From positions 434,001 through 498,000 of the forward strand of contig NZ_JBHSJJ010000002.1 of the NCBI RefSeq assembly GCF_042652345.1: a stretch of 64,000 nucleotides of DNA, read 5' to 3'. Positions 61,663 through 64,000 of this stretch are shown here, piece after piece. Source of the DNA: Negadavirga shengliensis. GTDB taxonomy: Bacteria > Bacteroidota > Bacteroidia > Cytophagales > Cyclobacteriaceae. Both the position numbers and the translations under genes were made by a program. Position 1 is the stretch's first letter, and each line of letters starts with the position of its first letter. The notes below the pieces were generated by a model. That model was given only the letters and a program-made list of their open reading frames with translations, was not told the DNA's origin and made no database searches.

Positions 61663-64000
61663 ATGAAAACACCTTTAAAAAGTTTGATCTTCGTTTTGGT
61701 TTCGGGCTTGTGCCTGAGCCAAAGCTACCTGTGGGCACAAGTAGGCGAAAAGCTTACGGTTAGCGGGAAGGTGACGTCTGCTGAAGACGGCAATACCATT
61801 CCTGGCGTGACCGTGTTGGAACAGGGTACTTCCAACGGTACCGCAACTGACATTGACGGCGGGTACCGTATAACCGTATCCGGCCCGAATGCCGTACTGC
61901 TATTCTCTTATGTGGGATATGTAAGGGAAGAAGTACAGGTAGGCAACCGGTCTTCACTTGACATCCAACTTGAACCCGACCAGCAGCAGTTGAACGAAGT
62001 AGTGGTCGTAGGGTATGGTACCCAGCGGAGGAAAGACCTGAGTGGATCAATAGCCCGAATTACCAGCGACGAATTCCTGCAGCCTTCTGCTGTAAGTTTT
62101 GACCAAATGCTCCAAGGCAAAGTTCCAGGAGTGCAAATCAACCAAACCACAGGAGCACCGGGGGGAAACGTGAACATCCTTGTCCGGGGCGTCAGTTCCA
62201 TCACCGGCGGCAATCAGCCATTATATGTGATTGACGGATTCCCGGTAGACGGTGGCAGCAATTCGGATATGCGGGGATATGGTGCCTCCAGTTTTTCTTC
62301 GGAAAACATGGCTTCCAACACCTCCAACCGCATCAATCCCCTGACTTCCATTAATCCCGCTGACATCGAATCCATAGAAATTCTGAAAGATGCATCCGCC
62401 ACTGCCATTTACGGTTCCCGCGGATCAAACGGTGTAGTCATTATTACTACCAAAAGGGGATCCTATGAACAGGCTCAGATCAGTATAGACGCATCCTATG
62501 GTTTTCAGGAAGTGGCCAACAAGCTGGAATTGATGAATGCACGTCAATATGCCGAGTATGTGGCCGACGGAAGGGATAATGCATGGGTATATGCCGGCGG
62601 ATCCAAAGACGATCCAAATTCCGTCAGAAGCGTGGCCACCCGGGTCAGACCGGAATTCAGAAACCCGGAATCCATCCCTACTGATACAGACTGGCAGGAC
62701 GTGATTTTCAGGACTGCTCCCGTGAGAAACGTACAGGTGTCTTCCCGGGGCGGGACGGATAAATCAAATTTTTTTATTTCAGGAGGTTATTTTTCCCAGG
62801 AAGGCGTTATCATCAATTCCGACTATAACCGGTTTAACCTTCGGGTGAATTTTGACGCACAGATAACCGACAGAATCAGAATAGGTACTTCTACCTATGG
62901 CTCATATGGTTATGGCAGGTTTGCCAACACGGAATCTCATTACGGACAAGGAGGCATTCTGTCCAATGCGTTGGCCGCTTCCCCTACCATCCCTGTCTAT
63001 GATGACGAGGGCAATTATTATTTCAACCAAGCTGACGTAACCGACGGGTTGGGCTTTTTGGCCAATGTCTTGGCCGTAAGCGAAGGTGCCCAGGACAGAA
63101 GAAAATTGATGAATGTATTTACCAATAATTATATTGAGGTAGATATTACCGAAGATTTGATGTTCAGGTCCTCTGCCGGAGTCAATTTTACCTCCAACAA
63201 CACCCGGCTCTGGAGATCTTCAGCCGTTCCCCAGTTTACCAACCTGAACTACCCCGCTACAGCCGGGGCTACCAAAATCGAAAACCTCAACTGGTTGAAT
63301 GAAAACACCCTTACCTTTAATAAAGTAATTGACAACAAGCATTTTCTGAATGCGGTGGTGGGTTTTACAGCGCAAAAAAACAGTACCGACAGGCTGTCAG
63401 CCGGAGCCGCCGATTTCCCCACTGACTATGTGACTTATTTGTCCGCAGGAATTGTCAATGCAGGTACACAGACATTGAATGAATGGACGCTGTTATCTGG
63501 CATGGCCCGGGTAAACTATTCCTATGATGGCAAGTACCTCTTCACGGCTACCGTGAGAAGGGATGGAAGTTCCCGTTTTGGAAGCAATTATAAATGGGGT
63601 TCCTTTCCTTCATTTTCCGTAGGATACAATCTGGCTGAGGAAAACTTCCTTTCAGACGCGGGATTTTTGAGCAATTTAAAACTGCGGGCCAGTTACGGTA
63701 TTTCGGGAAACAACCAGATTGGCAACTACACCCATATCGGCCTGTTGTCCACCACCCGTTATATCGATGGGGGCAATCTGGTAGCCGGCCTGGTCCCCAG
63801 CAGCCTGGCCAACGACGACCTGACATGGGAGATCTCCAAACAAACCAATTTCGGGTTGGATCTGGGTCTTTTCCAGGACAGGATCAACCTGACTGCAGAC
63901 CTTTACAGGGACCTAAAAACAGACCTGTTGCTGGCAGTCCAACTCCCCGCCGCATCAGGTTTTACCAGTTCCACACAAAATATCGGGGATGTTGAAAACA
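61663..64000 (+). CDS. SusC/RagA-family TonB-dependent receptor without STN domain (C-terminus outside window)
   Basis: 779 codons are visible from ATG 61663. A signal peptide ends near YLWAQ. The carboxypeptidase-regulatory-like domain begins at once (IPGVTVLEQGTSNGTATDIDGGY), followed by EVVVVGYGTQ, a plug (DIESIEILKDASATAIYGSRGSNGVV) and the barrel. There is no STN domain, which agrees with the absence of FecR/ECF sigma genes next to it. Control by the GntR regulator is more likely. It begins 30 bp after the isomerase-family gene, so it is probably in the same operon. A SusD gene is expected beyond 64000. Confidence 0.96.
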   Translation, partial: MKTPLKSLIFVLVSGLCLSQSYLWAQVGEKLTVSGKVTSAEDGNTIPGVTVLEQGTSNGTATDIDGGYRITVSGPNAVLLFSYVGYVREEVQVGNRSSLDIQLEPDQQQLNEVVVVGYGTQRRKDLSGSIARITSDEFLQPSAVSFDQMLQGKVPGVQINQTTGAPGGNVNILVRGVSSITGGNQPLYVIDGFPVDGGSNSDMRGYGASSFSSENMASNTSNRINPLTSINPADIESIEILKDASATAIYGSRGSNGVVIITTKRGSYEQAQISIDASYGFQEVANKLELMNARQYAEYVADGRDNAWVYAGGSKDDPNSVRSVATRVRPEFRNPESIPTDTDWQDVIFRTAPVRNVQVSSRGGTDKSNFFISGGYFSQEGVIINSDYNRFNLRVNFDAQITDRIRIGTSTYGSYGYGRFANTESHYGQGGILSNALAASPTIPVYDDEGNYYFNQADVTDGLGFLANVLAVSEGAQDRRKLMNVFTNNYIEVDITEDLMFRSSAGVNFTSNNTRLWRSSAVPQFTNLNYPATAGATKIENLNWLNENTLTFNKVIDNKHFLNAVVGFTAQKNSTDRLSAGAADFPTDYVTYLSAGIVNAGTQTLNEWTLLSGMARVNYSYDGKYLFTATVRRDGSSRFGSNYKWGSFPSFSVGYNLAEENFLSDAGFLSNLKLRASYGISGNNQIGNYTHIGLLSTTRYIDGGNLVAGLVPSSLANDDLTWEISKQTNFGLDLGLFQDRINLTADLYRDLKTDLLLAVQLPAASGFTSSTQNIGDVEN

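Overview
The window reads as a chromosomal segment of a marine or sediment-type Bacteroidota, most likely order Cytophagales near Cyclobacteriaceae. This rests on gene content: SusC/SusD pairs, FecR anti-sigma factors with ECF sigma factors, many lipoproteins, DUF4221 and DUF4407 proteins, and a TTG-N20-TAnnTTTG promoter. It was inferred by reading translations, not by a database search.

Layout. 1-24.7 kb (almost all minus strand) carries three successive trans-envelope signalling nutrient loci, each ordered ECF sigma, FecR, SusC with an N-terminal STN domain: 3.2-0 kb (SusC cut by the window edge), 14.7-3.8 kb (SusC, SusD, two sulfatases) and 22.3-15.0 kb (SusC, SusD). Upstream lie a Gfo/Idh/MocA oxidoreductase and a glycerophosphodiester phosphodiesterase. 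In the middle locus the sigma and anti-sigma genes are separated by a methyltransferase, a 56-codon ORF and the 3' end of a dihydrofolate-reductase-family gene. 24.8-37 kb is mixed: an enolase-superfamily enzyme, a GT39-type glycosyltransferase, a TPR lipoprotein, a third sulfatase, a DUF4407 protein, an SGNH hydrolase, metZ behind a SAM riboswitch, and a serpin. 37.3-44.7 kb looks like one plus-strand operon: a tandem alpha/beta hydrolase with one dead domain, a ceramidase-like/dienelactone-hydrolase fusion, a beta-propeller dehydrogenase lipoprotein and a HiPIP. It is followed by a small membrane protein, a UspA protein and a Kef-type antiporter.

48.9-55.2 kb is an accessory, partly decayed region. 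Its most striking element is an array of seven exact 84-bp direct repeats, each a mutated tRNA-Asp whose anticodon arm is replaced by a GC hairpin. The array ends in an intact tRNA-Asp, has a consensus Bacteroidota promoter and an intrinsic terminator, and is followed by a GIY-YIG nuclease gene and another tRNA-Asp-derived fragment. Around it are a headless gene fragment, a DUF4221 lipoprotein, a HigB/HigA pair with a frameshifted toxin gene, and a frameshifted membrane-protein gene.

55.4-64 kb holds a BlaR1/BlaI-type pair with a palindromic operator candidate, then a carbohydrate locus: GntR/UTRA regulator, MFS sugar-acid-type transporter, an L-arabinose/L-fucose isomerase-family protein and a SusC without STN domain that runs off the window end. 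No glycoside hydrolase of a classical family was recognised in the window. The polymer-related enzymes visible here are sulfatases, esterase-like hydrolases and redox enzymes.
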